From Xanthomonas hyacinthi (lineage in GTDB: Bacteria; Pseudomonadota; Gammaproteobacteria; Xanthomonadales; Xanthomonadaceae): a stretch of 64,000 nt of DNA. The stretch lies in NCBI RefSeq assembly GCF_009769165.1, contig NZ_CP043476.1, positions 1,805,001 to 1,869,000 of the forward strand. The letters run 5' to 3'. The position numbers and the translations under genes were made by a program. Below, in pieces: positions 28,734-37,480 of this stretch; the stretch's first letter is position 1; each line of letters begins with the position of its first letter. The notes under the pieces were generated by a model, which was given only the letters and a program-made list of their open reading frames with translations, had not been told where the DNA came from and made no database searches.

Positions 28734-30118
28734 GCCGCGCGTTCGATGCGATCGTGGTCGGCGCCGGCCAGGCCGGTCCGTCGCTGGCCGCGCGCCTGGT
28801 CGCGGCCGGCATGCAGGTGGCGCTGGTCGAACGCCAGCTGCTCGGCGGCACCTGCGTCAACACCGGCTGCATGCCGACCAAGACCCTGGTCGCCAGCGCG
28901 CGCGTGGCGCACCTGGCGCGGCGCGCCGCCGACTACGGCGTGCAGCTGCAGGGGGAGGTCGGCATCGACATCGCGCGGGCGATGGCGCGCGCGCATGCGG
29001 TCACGCACAGTGCGCGCGACAACCTGGAGCAGTGGCTGGGCGGCATGCGCGGACTGACCCTGTTGCGCGGCCACGCCCACTTCGAGGCGCCGCAGCGGCT
29101 GCGCGTGGGCGAGGAGTGCATCACCGCGCCGAAGATCTTCCTCAACGTCGGCGGGCGGGCGCACGTGCCGGCGCTGCCGGGCGTGGAGCGGATCGACTAT
29201 CTGACCAACACCTCGATCCTGCAGCTGCGCGAGGTGCCGCGGCACCTGGCGGTGATCGGCGGCAGCTACATCGGCCTGGAATTCGCGCAGATCTTCCGCC
29301 GCCTCGGCGCGCAGGTGACGGTCGTCGAGCAGCAGCCGCGGCTGCTCGCGCGCGAGGACGAGGACGTGTCCGACTGCATCCGCAGCGTGCTGGAAGGCGA
29401 GGGCGTGGCGGTGCGCACCCACGCACAGTGCATCGCGTTCGCACCGCATGCGCAGGGCGTGGTGGTGCAGGTGGATTGCCATGAAGGCGCGCCGGACGTG
29501 GTCGCCAGCCATGTGCTGCTGGCGATGGGGCGGCAGCCCAATACCGACGACCTGGGCCTGGAGCAGGCCGGCATCGCCACCGACGCCCGCGGCTACATCG
29601 CCGTGGACGAGCAACTGGCGACCAGCGCCGCCGGGGTGTGGGCGCTGGGCGACTGCAACGGCCGCGGCGCGTTCACCCATACCGCCTACAACGACTACGA
29701 GATCGTCGCCGCCAACCTGCTCGACGGCGGCCAGCGCCGGGTGTCGCAGCGCGTGCCCGGCTACGCGCTGTACACCGATCCGCCGCTGGGCCGGGTCGGC
29801 ATGACCGAGGCGCAGGCGCGCGCCAGCGGCCGTCCGCTGCTGTTCGCCAAGCGGCCGATGACCCAGGTCGGGCGTGCGCGCGAGAACGGCGAGACCGCCG
29901 GCTTCATGAAGCTGGTGGCCGACGCGCAGACCCACCGCATCCTCGGTGCGGCGATCCTCGGCATCAACGGCGACGAGGCCATCCACGGCGTGCTCGACCT
30001 GATCAACGCCGGGCAGCCGTTCGAGACCCTACAATGGGCAGTGCCGATCCATCCGACCGTGTCGGAGCTGTGGCCGAGCGTGGTCGGCGCGCTGCGGGCC
30101 GGGGCGGCGGGCGCGTAG
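28730..30118 (+). CDS. Flavin-dependent disulfide reductase-like oxidoreductase (mercuric reductase-like)
   Basis: Class I pyridine nucleotide-disulfide oxidoreductase of 462 residues. The FAD loop is DAIVVGAGQAGPSLAARL, the redox-active pair lies in GGTCVNTGCMPTKTLVASAR, the NAD(P) site is AVIGGSYIGLEFAQIFRR and the second FAD motif is GVWALGDCNGRGAFTHTAYN. The C-terminal dimerisation domain has HPTVSELWP with the His-Glu pair. There is no heavy-metal-associated N-terminal domain and no C-terminal Cys pair, so true mercuric reduction is unlikely and the substrate is open. It is coupled to the DUF4126 gene. Confidence 0.88.
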   Translation: MSRAFDAIVVGAGQAGPSLAARLVAAGMQVALVERQLLGGTCVNTGCMPTKTLVASARVAHLARRAADYGVQLQGEVGIDIARAMARAHAVTHSARDNLEQWLGGMRGLTLLRGHAHFEAPQRLRVGEECITAPKIFLNVGGRAHVPALPGVERIDYLTNTSILQLREVPRHLAVIGGSYIGLEFAQIFRRLGAQVTVVEQQPRLLAREDEDVSDCIRSVLEGEGVAVRTHAQCIAFAPHAQGVVVQVDCHEGAPDVVASHVLLAMGRQPNTDDLGLEQAGIATDARGYIAVDEQLATSAAGVWALGDCNGRGAFTHTAYNDYEIVAANLLDGGQRRVSQRVPGYALYTDPPLGRVGMTEAQARASGRPLLFAKRPMTQVGRARENGETAGFMKLVADAQTHRILGAAILGINGDEAIHGVLDLINAGQPFETLQWAVPIHPTVSELWPSVVGALRAGAAGA

Positions 30119-30280
30119 CGCATTTTCGATGCGGGTGTCCACGTCGGCGAAATCGGGCGGGAGAGGCTTCGGCCCCCGGCGGCACCCGAAGCCGGAAACT
30201 ACACCGCTGCGTTCGTCGCAACCGATGGCCCGAGGCCACCCAGCATCGCTCCCACAGGGACTTGCGGCGAACCGGCCGGG

Positions 30281-30311
30281 TGCACTGTGGGAGCGACTTC
30301 AGTCGCGACGG
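30281..30311. repeat. REP-type palindrome
   Basis: TGCACTGTGGGAGCGACTTC followed by AGTCGCGACGG contains GCGACT/AGTCGC arms (30293-30306) around TC. The same unit occurs near 38550 and, with other arm sequences, at 7523, 38376 and 40214. It lies in the 279-bp gap between the flavoprotein and the HDOD gene, convergent ends, where no gene is seen. Confidence 0.7.
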
Positions 30312-30397
30312 GCACTCCCGATACAACCCGTCGCGCCTGATGAGCTGGGGTCAGCAGGAAGCGCTCCCACGCGCGACATCATCTGCAGCGAATGCGC

Positions 30398-31216
30398 TCA
30401 GCGCAGCAGTTCGGTGAACGCGCGGTCGGCCTCGATCACGTCCGGCAGCGCGGCGAACAGCGCGTCCAGGTCCACGTCGTCCAGTAGCGGGCCGCTGACC
30501 GCCTGCCGCGCTTCCGGGGTGGCGCCGTCGAAACGCTCCAGCGCATCGGCGACCAGCGCCGCCTGCGCCACCACGCGCGGCATCGGCTGGCCTTCCGGCG
30601 CCTGCAGCGGCCGCGCCTGGTAGGCGATCGCGGTCTGGATCACCGCCGGCAGATGCCAGCGCCGCGCCAGCTCGGCACCCACTTCCGGGTAGCCGAAGCC
30701 CAGTTGCACGGTCTCCTCGGCGGCGCGGCCGCTGGAGGACGCATCCGGATGCAGCTGCGCCGCATAGTCCGGCGCGCCGGTCTGGATCAGCAGCTCGCCG
30801 ATGTTGTGCATCATTCCGCAGGTGAACGCGGTTTCCGCATCCAGGCCCTTCTGCCTGGCCAGCAGCCGGCAGATGCCGGCGACCTCGAAGCTGTGCAGCC
30901 AGAACGCGCGCAGGTCGAAATGGGCCGGCGCATGGAACGCGTCGGTCATCGAGGAGGCCAGCACCAGCGTGCGCAAGGTGTTGAAGCCCAGGCGCAGCGC
31001 GGCATCCTCGACGCTGGTCGAATCGCGCGCGCCGCGGAACCGCGCCGAGTTGGCCAGGCGCAGCACCTTGGCCGCGATTACCGGGTCGCGCTGGATGCTG
31101 CGGGCCACGCTGTCCAGGCTGGTGGTGGGATTGTCGAATTGCAGGATCAGCTCCTGCGCCACCTTGGGGATGGTCGGCAGGGTGTGCAGCTGGTCGAACA
31201 GCACCTCTAGTTTCAT
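30398..31216 (-). CDS. HDOD domain signalling protein
   Basis: A 272-residue protein consisting of an HDOD domain (about residues 12-210): LPTIPKVAQELILQFDNPTT, IQRDPVIAAKVLRLANSARF and the degenerate HD-like GMMHNIGELL. HDOD proteins usually lack nuclease or phosphodiesterase residues and act as adaptors in motility, competence or c-di-GMP signalling. The start MKLEVLFDQLHTL is chosen by family fit; upstream in-frame sequence is Pro/Arg-rich. No signalling partner domain is fused and no operon partner is evident. Confidence 0.88.
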   Translation of the reverse strand: MKLEVLFDQLHTLPTIPKVAQELILQFDNPTTSLDSVARSIQRDPVIAAKVLRLANSARFRGARDSTSVEDAALRLGFNTLRTLVLASSMTDAFHAPAHFDLRAFWLHSFEVAGICRLLARQKGLDAETAFTCGMMHNIGELLIQTGAPDYAAQLHPDASSSGRAAEETVQLGFGYPEVGAELARRWHLPAVIQTAIAYQARPLQAPEGQPMPRVVAQAALVADALERFDGATPEARQAVSGPLLDDVDLDALFAALPDVIEADRAFTELLR

Positions 31217-31462
31217 CGGGGACCTCAAGACAGAACGGTAAAGAGACACCGCCGGCGCAGGCAGCCAGCGGCGCCCGCCGGGCGGCGCCGGCGAACCCCG
31301 CGCATCGTAGACCCAATCGCGGCAGGCGGCGTGCACGCCGGGGCGCCCCGGGGTGGTCTGTCATCCGGCGGTCACCGGCTTGACCCACACTCCGCGAACC
31401 GGGGAGCCGGTCCCATCGGGCCGCGTGGCCTTTCTCATCCGCAAACGCGGCAGGATCGAACG

Positions 31463-31963
31463 ATGAAATACGTAGTGCTGGCGCTGGCGTGCGCCCTGGC
31501 GGCACCGGCAGCGCTGGCGCAGTCGGGGTATGTGGAGATCGAGCGCCGGTTGAGCGCAGAGCAGTTGCACGAGGTCGGGCTGACCCCGGCCCAGCTGGCC
31601 ACGCTCAATCGCCTGCTGCGCGCCACCGATGCGCGCACAGCGGCGCAGGCTCCGGCGCGGCCCGCGGCGGCGCCTGCGGTCGCGGGCCGCGCCGCGGGCG
31701 ACTCCCAGGCCGAGCAGGGCATGCTGATCGGCCTGGACGATGGCCCGATCAGCGCCCGCGTGCAGGGCGACGTCGCCGGCTGGGCGCCGGGTAGCGTGTT
31801 CGTGCTGGACAATGGCCAGCAGTGGAAGGTGCTCAAGGGCAACATGACCCTGCGCACCGCGCTGGCCTCGCCAGCGATCAAGGTCGTGCCCGGCATCGCC
31901 GGACGCTGGTTCCTGCAGGTGGACGAAGACCTGCCGAAGGCGCGGGTCTACCGGATCCATTGA
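31463..31963 (+). CDS. Exported protein of unknown function
   Basis: A 166-residue protein with a signal peptide (MKYVVLALACALAAPAALAQ). It then has an amphipathic helix region (SAEQLHEVGLTPAQLATLNR) with an Ala/Pro-rich linker and a C-terminal beta-type domain that ends GRWFLQVDEDLPKARVYRIH. The pattern VLDNGQQWKV, with a Trp residue in a strand, is common in Xanthomonas periplasmic proteins annotated as hypothetical. No catalytic motif is visible. It is monocistronic. Confidence 0.75.
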   Translation: MKYVVLALACALAAPAALAQSGYVEIERRLSAEQLHEVGLTPAQLATLNRLLRATDARTAAQAPARPAAAPAVAGRAAGDSQAEQGMLIGLDDGPISARVQGDVAGWAPGSVFVLDNGQQWKVLKGNMTLRTALASPAIKVVPGIAGRWFLQVDEDLPKARVYRIH

Positions 31964-32089
31964 ACGCCTGCGTCCGTCGCCGCTTCTTGCAGGAGCGGTT
32001 CCGGATCGCCTCGGACCCTCGGCCGTGACAGCGGCAACGGCGTCGGACCATGCCGGGACAGACACCACAGCAGTCCCCTCTCCCCCAGA

Positions 32090-32302
32090 TCAAGCCGCCA
32101 CATCCACATACTCAACCTGACTCGACGGCAGCGGAATCGCCTCGCCATCCTCGCGCATGCCCGCCAGATGCAGCTCGATCGCTTCGCGGATCAACCCTTC
32201 CACCTCCGCAGTCGTCGCGCCGGTCGCCACGCACCCCGGCAGATCCGGCACGTACGCGGAGTAGTTGTTACCCGCTTGCTCGATGACGACGGCGTAGCGC
32301 AT
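32090..32302 (-). CDS. hicB: HicB-family antitoxin
   Basis: A 70-residue protein with the partial RNase H-like HicB fold: MRYAVVIEQAGNNYSAYVPD, DLPGCVATGATTAEVEG and IREAIELHLAGMREDGE. It is the short form lacking a clear C-terminal DNA-binding helix-turn-helix. It neutralises HicA, encoded just upstream on the same strand. A GAGG site lies 8 bases before its ATG, inside the hicA reading frame. Confidence 0.9.
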   Translation of the reverse strand: MRYAVVIEQAGNNYSAYVPDLPGCVATGATTAEVEGLIREAIELHLAGMREDGEAIPLPSSQVEYVDVAA

Positions 32303-32499
32303 GGCGATGACCTCTTCAGGCCGGCCTGTTTCAGGATGCTGTTGACGGTGCCGGGAGCCACATCATCGCTCGGCCTGCCGGCCACTGTCACGCGGCCGGG
32401 GTAGACAGGATGCTTGAACTGGCGGCTGCCGGTCTGGCCAACTTGCTGCCAGCCTGCGTCCTTGAGTTGTTGCAGCACGTCGCGGATTTTCGGGGGCAT
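32191..32499 (-). CDS. hicA: HicA-family mRNA interferase toxin, C-terminally extended
   Basis: Double-stranded RNA-binding-fold toxin that cleaves mRNA. The first about 62 residues are typical: IRDVLQQLKDAGWQQVGQTG, then SRQFKHPVYPGRVTVAG with the catalytic His, and NSILKQAGLK. Normal HicA proteins end about here. This frame instead continues about 40 residues (SSPCATPSSSSKRVTTT and on) in the region that encodes HicB in another frame, an overlap of 112 bp. Either a frameshift removed the native stop or the overlap is real. The active-site His is retained. Confidence 0.82.
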   Translation of the reverse strand: MPPKIRDVLQQLKDAGWQQVGQTGSRQFKHPVYPGRVTVAGRPSDDVAPGTVNSILKQAGLKRSSPCATPSSSSKRVTTTPRTCRICRGAWRPARRLRRWKG

Positions 32500-32612
32500 G
32501 TTCGCGGTCCTTGCGAATGCTGGCCGGTCAGGGGAAGAGCGCCCTCTTCCGCTGCGGCAACCCTCTCCCGCGTGGCAGGAGCGGGGCAGAGCGTGATTGC
32601 CTGGCGGGTCGG

Positions 32613-35303
32613 TTACACCCCAACCGGATTCGCCTTCTCCGGATCGATCCTGTACTGCTTGATCGCCCGCGCCACATCCTTCCCGGTCATCTTCCCCTCC
32701 TTCGCCAGCGCCGCGATCGCCGCGTGCGCGATGGAGTACCGGTCCACCTCGAAGAAGCGGCGCAGGTTGGCGCGGGTGTCGGAGCGGCCGAAGCCGTCGG
32801 TGCCCAGCACGGTGTAGTGGGTCGGCACGAAGGCGCGGATCTGGTCGGCGAAGGCGCGCACGTAGTCGGTGGCGGCGATGGCCGGGCCCTGGCGGGTTTC
32901 CAGCAGTTGGGTCACGTAGGGCTTGCGCTGCTCGCCTTCCGGATGCAGGCGGTTCCAGCGCTCGGCGTCGAAGCCGTCGCGGCGCAGTTCGTTGAAGCTG
33001 GGGCAGGACCAGATGTCGGCGGTGACGCCGAAGTCCTTGTCCAGCAGTGCGGCGGCGGCGATGGCTTCGCGCAGGATGGTGCCCGAGCCCAGCAGCTGCA
33101 CGCGCAGTTCGCCCTTCTTGGGCTTGCCAGCGTCCTGCAGCAGGTACATGCCCTTGATGATGCCGACCTCTGCACCGGCCGGCATTTCCGGGTGGGTGTA
33201 GTTTTCGTTCATCAAGGTGATGTAGTAGTACTCGTCCACCTGCTCCTGCATCATCCGCTTCATGCCGTACTGCATGACCACGGTGACCTCAAAGCCGAAG
33301 GTGGGGTCGTAGCTGCGCACGTTCGGGATCGAGCCGGCGATGACCTGGCTGAAGCCGTCTTCGTGCTGCAGGCCTTCGCCGTTGAGCGTGGTGCGGCCGG
33401 CGGTGCCGCCGAGCAGGAAGCCGCGGGTGCGCATGTCCGCCGCCTGCCAGGCGATGTCGCCCACGCGCTGGAAGCCGAACATGGAGTAGTAGATGTAGAA
33501 CGGCAGCATCGGCACGTTGCTGACCGAGTAGCTGGTGCCGGCGGCCATCCACGAGGAGATCGCGCCCGGCTCGCTGATACCCTGCTGCAGCACCTGGCCG
33601 GACTGGTCCTCGCGGTAGAACATCAGCTGGTCGGCGTCCACCGGCTTGTACTTCTGGCCGAACGGGGCGTAGATGCCGATCTGGCGGAACATGCCTTCCA
33701 TGCCGAAGGTGCGCGCTTCGTCGGCCACGATCGGCACGATGCGCGGACCCAGGTCCTTGTCGCGCAAGGCGATGTTGAGGCTCTGCACGAAGGCCATGGT
33801 GGTGGAGTAGCTGCGCTCGCCGCTGGACTTGAGCAGGCGCTCGTACTTGTCCAGGCCGGGCACGTCGAAGGACTGGTCGGCCTTGCGCCGGCGCTGCGGC
33901 AGGTGGCCGCCGAGCGCGGCGCGGCGTTCCTGCAGGTACTGCACTTCCGGCGAATCCGGGCCGGGGTGGTAGAACGGCACCTGCTCGGCGTCGGCCAGCT
34001 GCTTGTCGCTGAGCGGGATGTTGAAGCGGTCGCGGAACGCGCGCACGGCGGCGTCGTCCAGCTTCTTGGTCTGGTGGGTGGGGTTGAGCGATTCGCCCGA
34101 GGAGCCCATGCCGTAGCCCTTGACCGTCTTGGCCAGGATCACGGTGGGCATGCCCCTGGTGTTCACCGCCTGGTGGTAGGCGGCGTAGACCTTGTGCGGG
34201 TCGTGGCCGCCGCGGTTCAGGCGCCAGATGTCGTCGTCGGACAGGCCGGCGACCATGGCCGCGGTCTCCGGGTATTTGCCGAAGAAGTTGGCGCGGGTGT
34301 AGGCGCCGCCGAAGGCCTTGCAGTTCTGGTATTCGCCATCGACGGTTTCCATCATCAGCTTGCGCAGCACGCCGTCGGTGTCGCGCGCCAGCAGCGCGTC
34401 CCAGTAGCCGCCCCACAGCAGCTTGATCACGTTCCAGCCGCCGCCGCGGAACACGCCTTCCAGCTCCTGGATGATCTTGCCGTTGCCGCGCACCGGGCCG
34501 TCCAGGCGCTGCAGGTTGCAGTTCACCACGAAGATCAGGTTGTCCAGGCCTTCGCGGCCGGCCAGGGCGATGGCGCCCAGGGTCTCGGGTTCGTCGGACT
34601 CGCCGTCGCCGATGAAGCACCACACCTTGCGGTCGGACTTCTCGATCAGGCCGCGGTGCTCCAGGTACTTCATGAACTGCGCCTGGTAGATGGCGCTGAG
34701 CGGGCCCAGGCCCATCGACACGGTGGGGGTCTGCCAGAAGTCCGGCATCAGCCACGGGTGCGGGTAGGAGGAAATGCCCTGCCCGTCCACTTCCATGCGG
34801 AAGTGGTCGAGCTGAGTCTCGGTGATGCGGCCTTCGAGGAAGGCGCGGGCGTAGATGCCCGGGGAGCTGTGGCCCTGGATGTAGAGCAGGTCGCCGGGGT
34901 GCTTGTCCGACGGGGCGCGCCAGAAGTGATTGAAGCCCACGTCGTACAGGGTGGCGCTGGAGGCGAAGGAGGCGATGTGGCCGCCCAGGTCGCCCGGCTT
35001 GCGGTTGGCGCGGACCACGCTGGCCATGGCGTTCCAGCGGATGATCGAGCGGATCTTCCACTCGATGGCCGCATCGCCCGGGCTTTTGGCTTCGTTGGCG
35101 GGCGCGATGGTGTTGACGTACTCGGTGGTCGGCGAGAACGGCAGGTAGGCGCCGGAGCGGCGGGTCAGCTCGACCATGTCCTCCAGCAGCTGATGCGCGC
35201 GCTCGGGGCCTGCGACATCGATGACGGCCTTGAGCGATTCGATCCACTCCTGGGTCTCAGTCGGGTTCGGATCGTTCTGCAGCACCTCGTTCAACCAGTT
35301 CAT
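32613..35303 (-). CDS. aceE: Pyruvate dehydrogenase E1 component (homodimeric)
   Basis: Thiamine-diphosphate enzyme that decarboxylates pyruvate and acetylates the E2 lipoyl domain. The 896 residues are the gammaproteobacterial AceE length. Motifs seen: GHSSPGIYARAFLEGR, CFIGDGESDEPETLGA with NCNLQRLDG for the ThDP-Mg site, KTVKGYGMGSSGE, and the C-terminal GTDGFGRSDTRANLRRFFEV. The start MNWLNEVLQNDPNPTETQEW fits the family; the longer reading to 35720 does not. No aceF/lpd genes follow in this window; the downstream neighbour is hicAB. It is divergent from the SpoIIE-type phosphatase gene. Confidence 0.97.
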   Translation of the reverse strand: MNWLNEVLQNDPNPTETQEWIESLKAVIDVAGPERAHQLLEDMVELTRRSGAYLPFSPTTEYVNTIAPANEAKSPGDAAIEWKIRSIIRWNAMASVVRANRKPGDLGGHIASFASSATLYDVGFNHFWRAPSDKHPGDLLYIQGHSSPGIYARAFLEGRITETQLDHFRMEVDGQGISSYPHPWLMPDFWQTPTVSMGLGPLSAIYQAQFMKYLEHRGLIEKSDRKVWCFIGDGESDEPETLGAIALAGREGLDNLIFVVNCNLQRLDGPVRGNGKIIQELEGVFRGGGWNVIKLLWGGYWDALLARDTDGVLRKLMMETVDGEYQNCKAFGGAYTRANFFGKYPETAAMVAGLSDDDIWRLNRGGHDPHKVYAAYHQAVNTRGMPTVILAKTVKGYGMGSSGESLNPTHQTKKLDDAAVRAFRDRFNIPLSDKQLADAEQVPFYHPGPDSPEVQYLQERRAALGGHLPQRRRKADQSFDVPGLDKYERLLKSSGERSYSTTMAFVQSLNIALRDKDLGPRIVPIVADEARTFGMEGMFRQIGIYAPFGQKYKPVDADQLMFYREDQSGQVLQQGISEPGAISSWMAAGTSYSVSNVPMLPFYIYYSMFGFQRVGDIAWQAADMRTRGFLLGGTAGRTTLNGEGLQHEDGFSQVIAGSIPNVRSYDPTFGFEVTVVMQYGMKRMMQEQVDEYYYITLMNENYTHPEMPAGAEVGIIKGMYLLQDAGKPKKGELRVQLLGSGTILREAIAAAALLDKDFGVTADIWSCPSFNELRRDGFDAERWNRLHPEGEQRKPYVTQLLETRQGPAIAATDYVRAFADQIRAFVPTHYTVLGTDGFGRSDTRANLRRFFEVDRYSIAHAAIAALAKEGKMTGKDVARAIKQYRIDPEKANPVGV

Positions 35304-35521
35304 AGCGCTCCCGTAGGTCGCGCGCACGCGCGCGATTGCATGTGTTTTTCGAAGCGTCCAAGTGTAGCGCAACCGCCCCGCCGGACCTCGTACGGCAGCG
35401 TATGGAACGGACTGTCGCATTGGCCCGGGACAGCCCGCGGCGCGGCTGCGCGGCGGGACGCGGCTGCGCTTATGATCGGGGCCGACTCCCGCGGAGCGCC
35501 GCCATCGCCGCCCTATCGTCA

Positions 35522-37480
35522 GTGCAGGACGCTCCCGCGGTCGCCTGGCGGCACAGCCTGCGCACCCGGCTGGTGCTGTGGGGCAGCCTGATCCAGGTGG
35601 CGCTGCTGCTGGGCCTGACGGTGCTGTTCTACCTGGGCGCGCGCCAGGTGGTGGTGCGCAACGCGCGCGAAGAGGTGGCCGGGCTGACCCAGCAGACCGC
35701 GCGCAGCCTGGACGCAACACTGGGCTCGGTGCAGGTGAGCGGGCGCACGCTCGCCGCCGGCGCGTCCGCGGTCGGGCGCCAGCCGTTCAACCTGCGCAGC
35801 CTGCTGCACGCCACCCTGGAGGGCGATCCGGACATCGCCGGAGCGCTGCTGGTGATCGAGCCGGGCGCGCTGAAGGGCGACGACCGCGGCTTCGCCTGGC
35901 ACCTGCGGCGGGCGAACGGCAAAGTGGCCGAGCAGCCGGCCGATGCGCTGGGCTACGACTACCGCAGCATGCCCTGGTACCGGCGCACGCTGGCGGCGTC
36001 GGCGCCGTGGTGGTCCGAGCCGTACAGCGACGCCTCCACCGGCGGCGACTACTTCACCACCTACAACCTGCCGCTGCGCCTGCCCGGCGACGGCGCGCAG
36101 GCGCGCGCGATCGGCATGGTCAGCGTGGACGTGCCGCTGAAGCGGCTGCAGGCGATCATCGGCGAGCTGCCGGCCAGCGCCGGGCTGCAGCCGATGCTGC
36201 TATCGCCGGACGGGCTGTTCGTGCTGCACCCGGATCCGGCGCTGCGCTTCCGCCGCACCCTGGAAGCGCACGTGGCGCGCGCGCGGCCGGACCTGTCGCC
36301 GCTGGCCGCGGCGGTGGCCACGCACACGCCGGTGCGCTTCGCCCACACCGCGCCCGACGGCGAGCGCTACCTGACCCAGAGCGCGGCGGTCGGCGACACC
36401 GGCTGGACCTTCGCCCTGACCGTATCCGAACGCTACATCGTGGCCGGGCTCAACCGCATCGCGCTGTGGGTGGGGCTGGGCGGCGGCAGCGCGCTGCTGC
36501 TGTGGCTGTGGCTGCTGCACCGCTATACCGCGCGGCTGGCGCGGCCGATCGAGGACCTGACCAATTCGGCCGGGCATTTCAGCCAGGGCGAGTTCGACTA
36601 CCCGCTGCGCCACGTGGAGCGGCAGGACGAAGTGGGGGTGATGGCGCGCGCCTTCGACCGCGCGCGCGGCTCGATCAAGCTGCAACTGGAGGAGATCGCC
36701 ACGCTGGCGCAGGCGCGGCAGCGGATGCAGAGCGAGCTGTCGATCGCGCGCGACATCCAGCAGGCGATGCTGCCGGACGGGCGCACCTTCGACAGCGCGC
36801 ACAAGCACCTGGAGACCTATGCGCTGCTGGAGCCGGCGACGATGGTCGGCGGCGATTTCTACCAGTTCTTCGAGACCGAACCGGGGCTGTTGTGGTTCGT
36901 GGTCGGCGACGTGTCCGACAAGGGCGTGCCGGCGGCGCTGTTCATGGCGCGGGCGATGACAGTGCTGGAGGTGGCCGCGCGCCGCCACAACCGGCCGGAC
37001 GCGATCCTGATCGCGGCCTCGCAGCGCATGGTCGAGGGCAACGAGACCTGCATGTTCGCCACCGTGCTGTGCGGGCTGATCGACGTGCACAGCGGCGACT
37101 ACTGGCTGTCCAGCGCCGGCCACGAGCCGCCGGTGCTGCTCGGCGCCGACGGCCGCGCGCAGCTGCTGGCGGTGGAATCGGGGCCGCCGCTGGGGATCGA
37201 GCCGCAGACGCGCTATCCGGTGGTGCGCGGGCGCCTGGCCGCCGGCGCCACGCTGCTGAGCTATACCGACGGCATCACCGAAGCCATGGATGCGCAGGAC
37301 CGGGCGTACGGCGAGGCGCGGCTGCTGGCCGCGCTGCGGCCCGGGATCGATGCGCAGGCGCAGTGCGCGCGGGTGCTGGCCGATGTGCACGCATTCACCG
37401 GGGCCGCACCGCAGTCCGACGACATTACCTTGCTGGCGATTCGGTTGCGCCAGGACCCGACGCGGGAGGGCGCGGCATGA
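35522..37480 (+). CDS. Membrane-bound SpoIIE/RsbU-type PP2C phosphatase with Cache sensor
   Basis: Sensor phosphatase of a partner-switching module. Predicted order in about 652 residues: transmembrane helix (LVLWGSLIQVALLLGLTVLF), extracytoplasmic double-Cache-like domain with YRSMPWYRRTLAAS and GDYFTTYNLPLRLPG, second helix (IALWVGLGGGSALLLWLWLL), HAMP (RPIEDLTNSAGHFSQGEFDY), short coiled coil, and a PP2C domain with ARDIQQAMLPDG, MVGGDFYQF, VGDVSDKGVPAALFMA and SYTDGITEAM. The metal-binding Asp residues are present. A GTG start at 35522 is chosen because upstream codons are Arg/Cys-rich; ATG 35402 is in frame and possible. It overlaps the next gene by 4 bp. Confidence 0.88.
   Translation: MQDAPAVAWRHSLRTRLVLWGSLIQVALLLGLTVLFYLGARQVVVRNAREEVAGLTQQTARSLDATLGSVQVSGRTLAAGASAVGRQPFNLRSLLHATLEGDPDIAGALLVIEPGALKGDDRGFAWHLRRANGKVAEQPADALGYDYRSMPWYRRTLAASAPWWSEPYSDASTGGDYFTTYNLPLRLPGDGAQARAIGMVSVDVPLKRLQAIIGELPASAGLQPMLLSPDGLFVLHPDPALRFRRTLEAHVARARPDLSPLAAAVATHTPVRFAHTAPDGERYLTQSAAVGDTGWTFALTVSERYIVAGLNRIALWVGLGGGSALLLWLWLLHRYTARLARPIEDLTNSAGHFSQGEFDYPLRHVERQDEVGVMARAFDRARGSIKLQLEEIATLAQARQRMQSELSIARDIQQAMLPDGRTFDSAHKHLETYALLEPATMVGGDFYQFFETEPGLLWFVVGDVSDKGVPAALFMARAMTVLEVAARRHNRPDAILIAASQRMVEGNETCMFATVLCGLIDVHSGDYWLSSAGHEPPVLLGADGRAQLLAVESGPPLGIEPQTRYPVVRGRLAAGATLLSYTDGITEAMDAQDRAYGEARLLAALRPGIDAQAQCARVLADVHAFTGAAPQSDDITLLAIRLRQDPTREGAA

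Noticed and set aside
28730..30118. Naming the flavoprotein merA
   Set aside because: It lacks the heavy-metal-associated domain and the C-terminal Cys pair needed for mercury handling, and no mer genes are adjacent.
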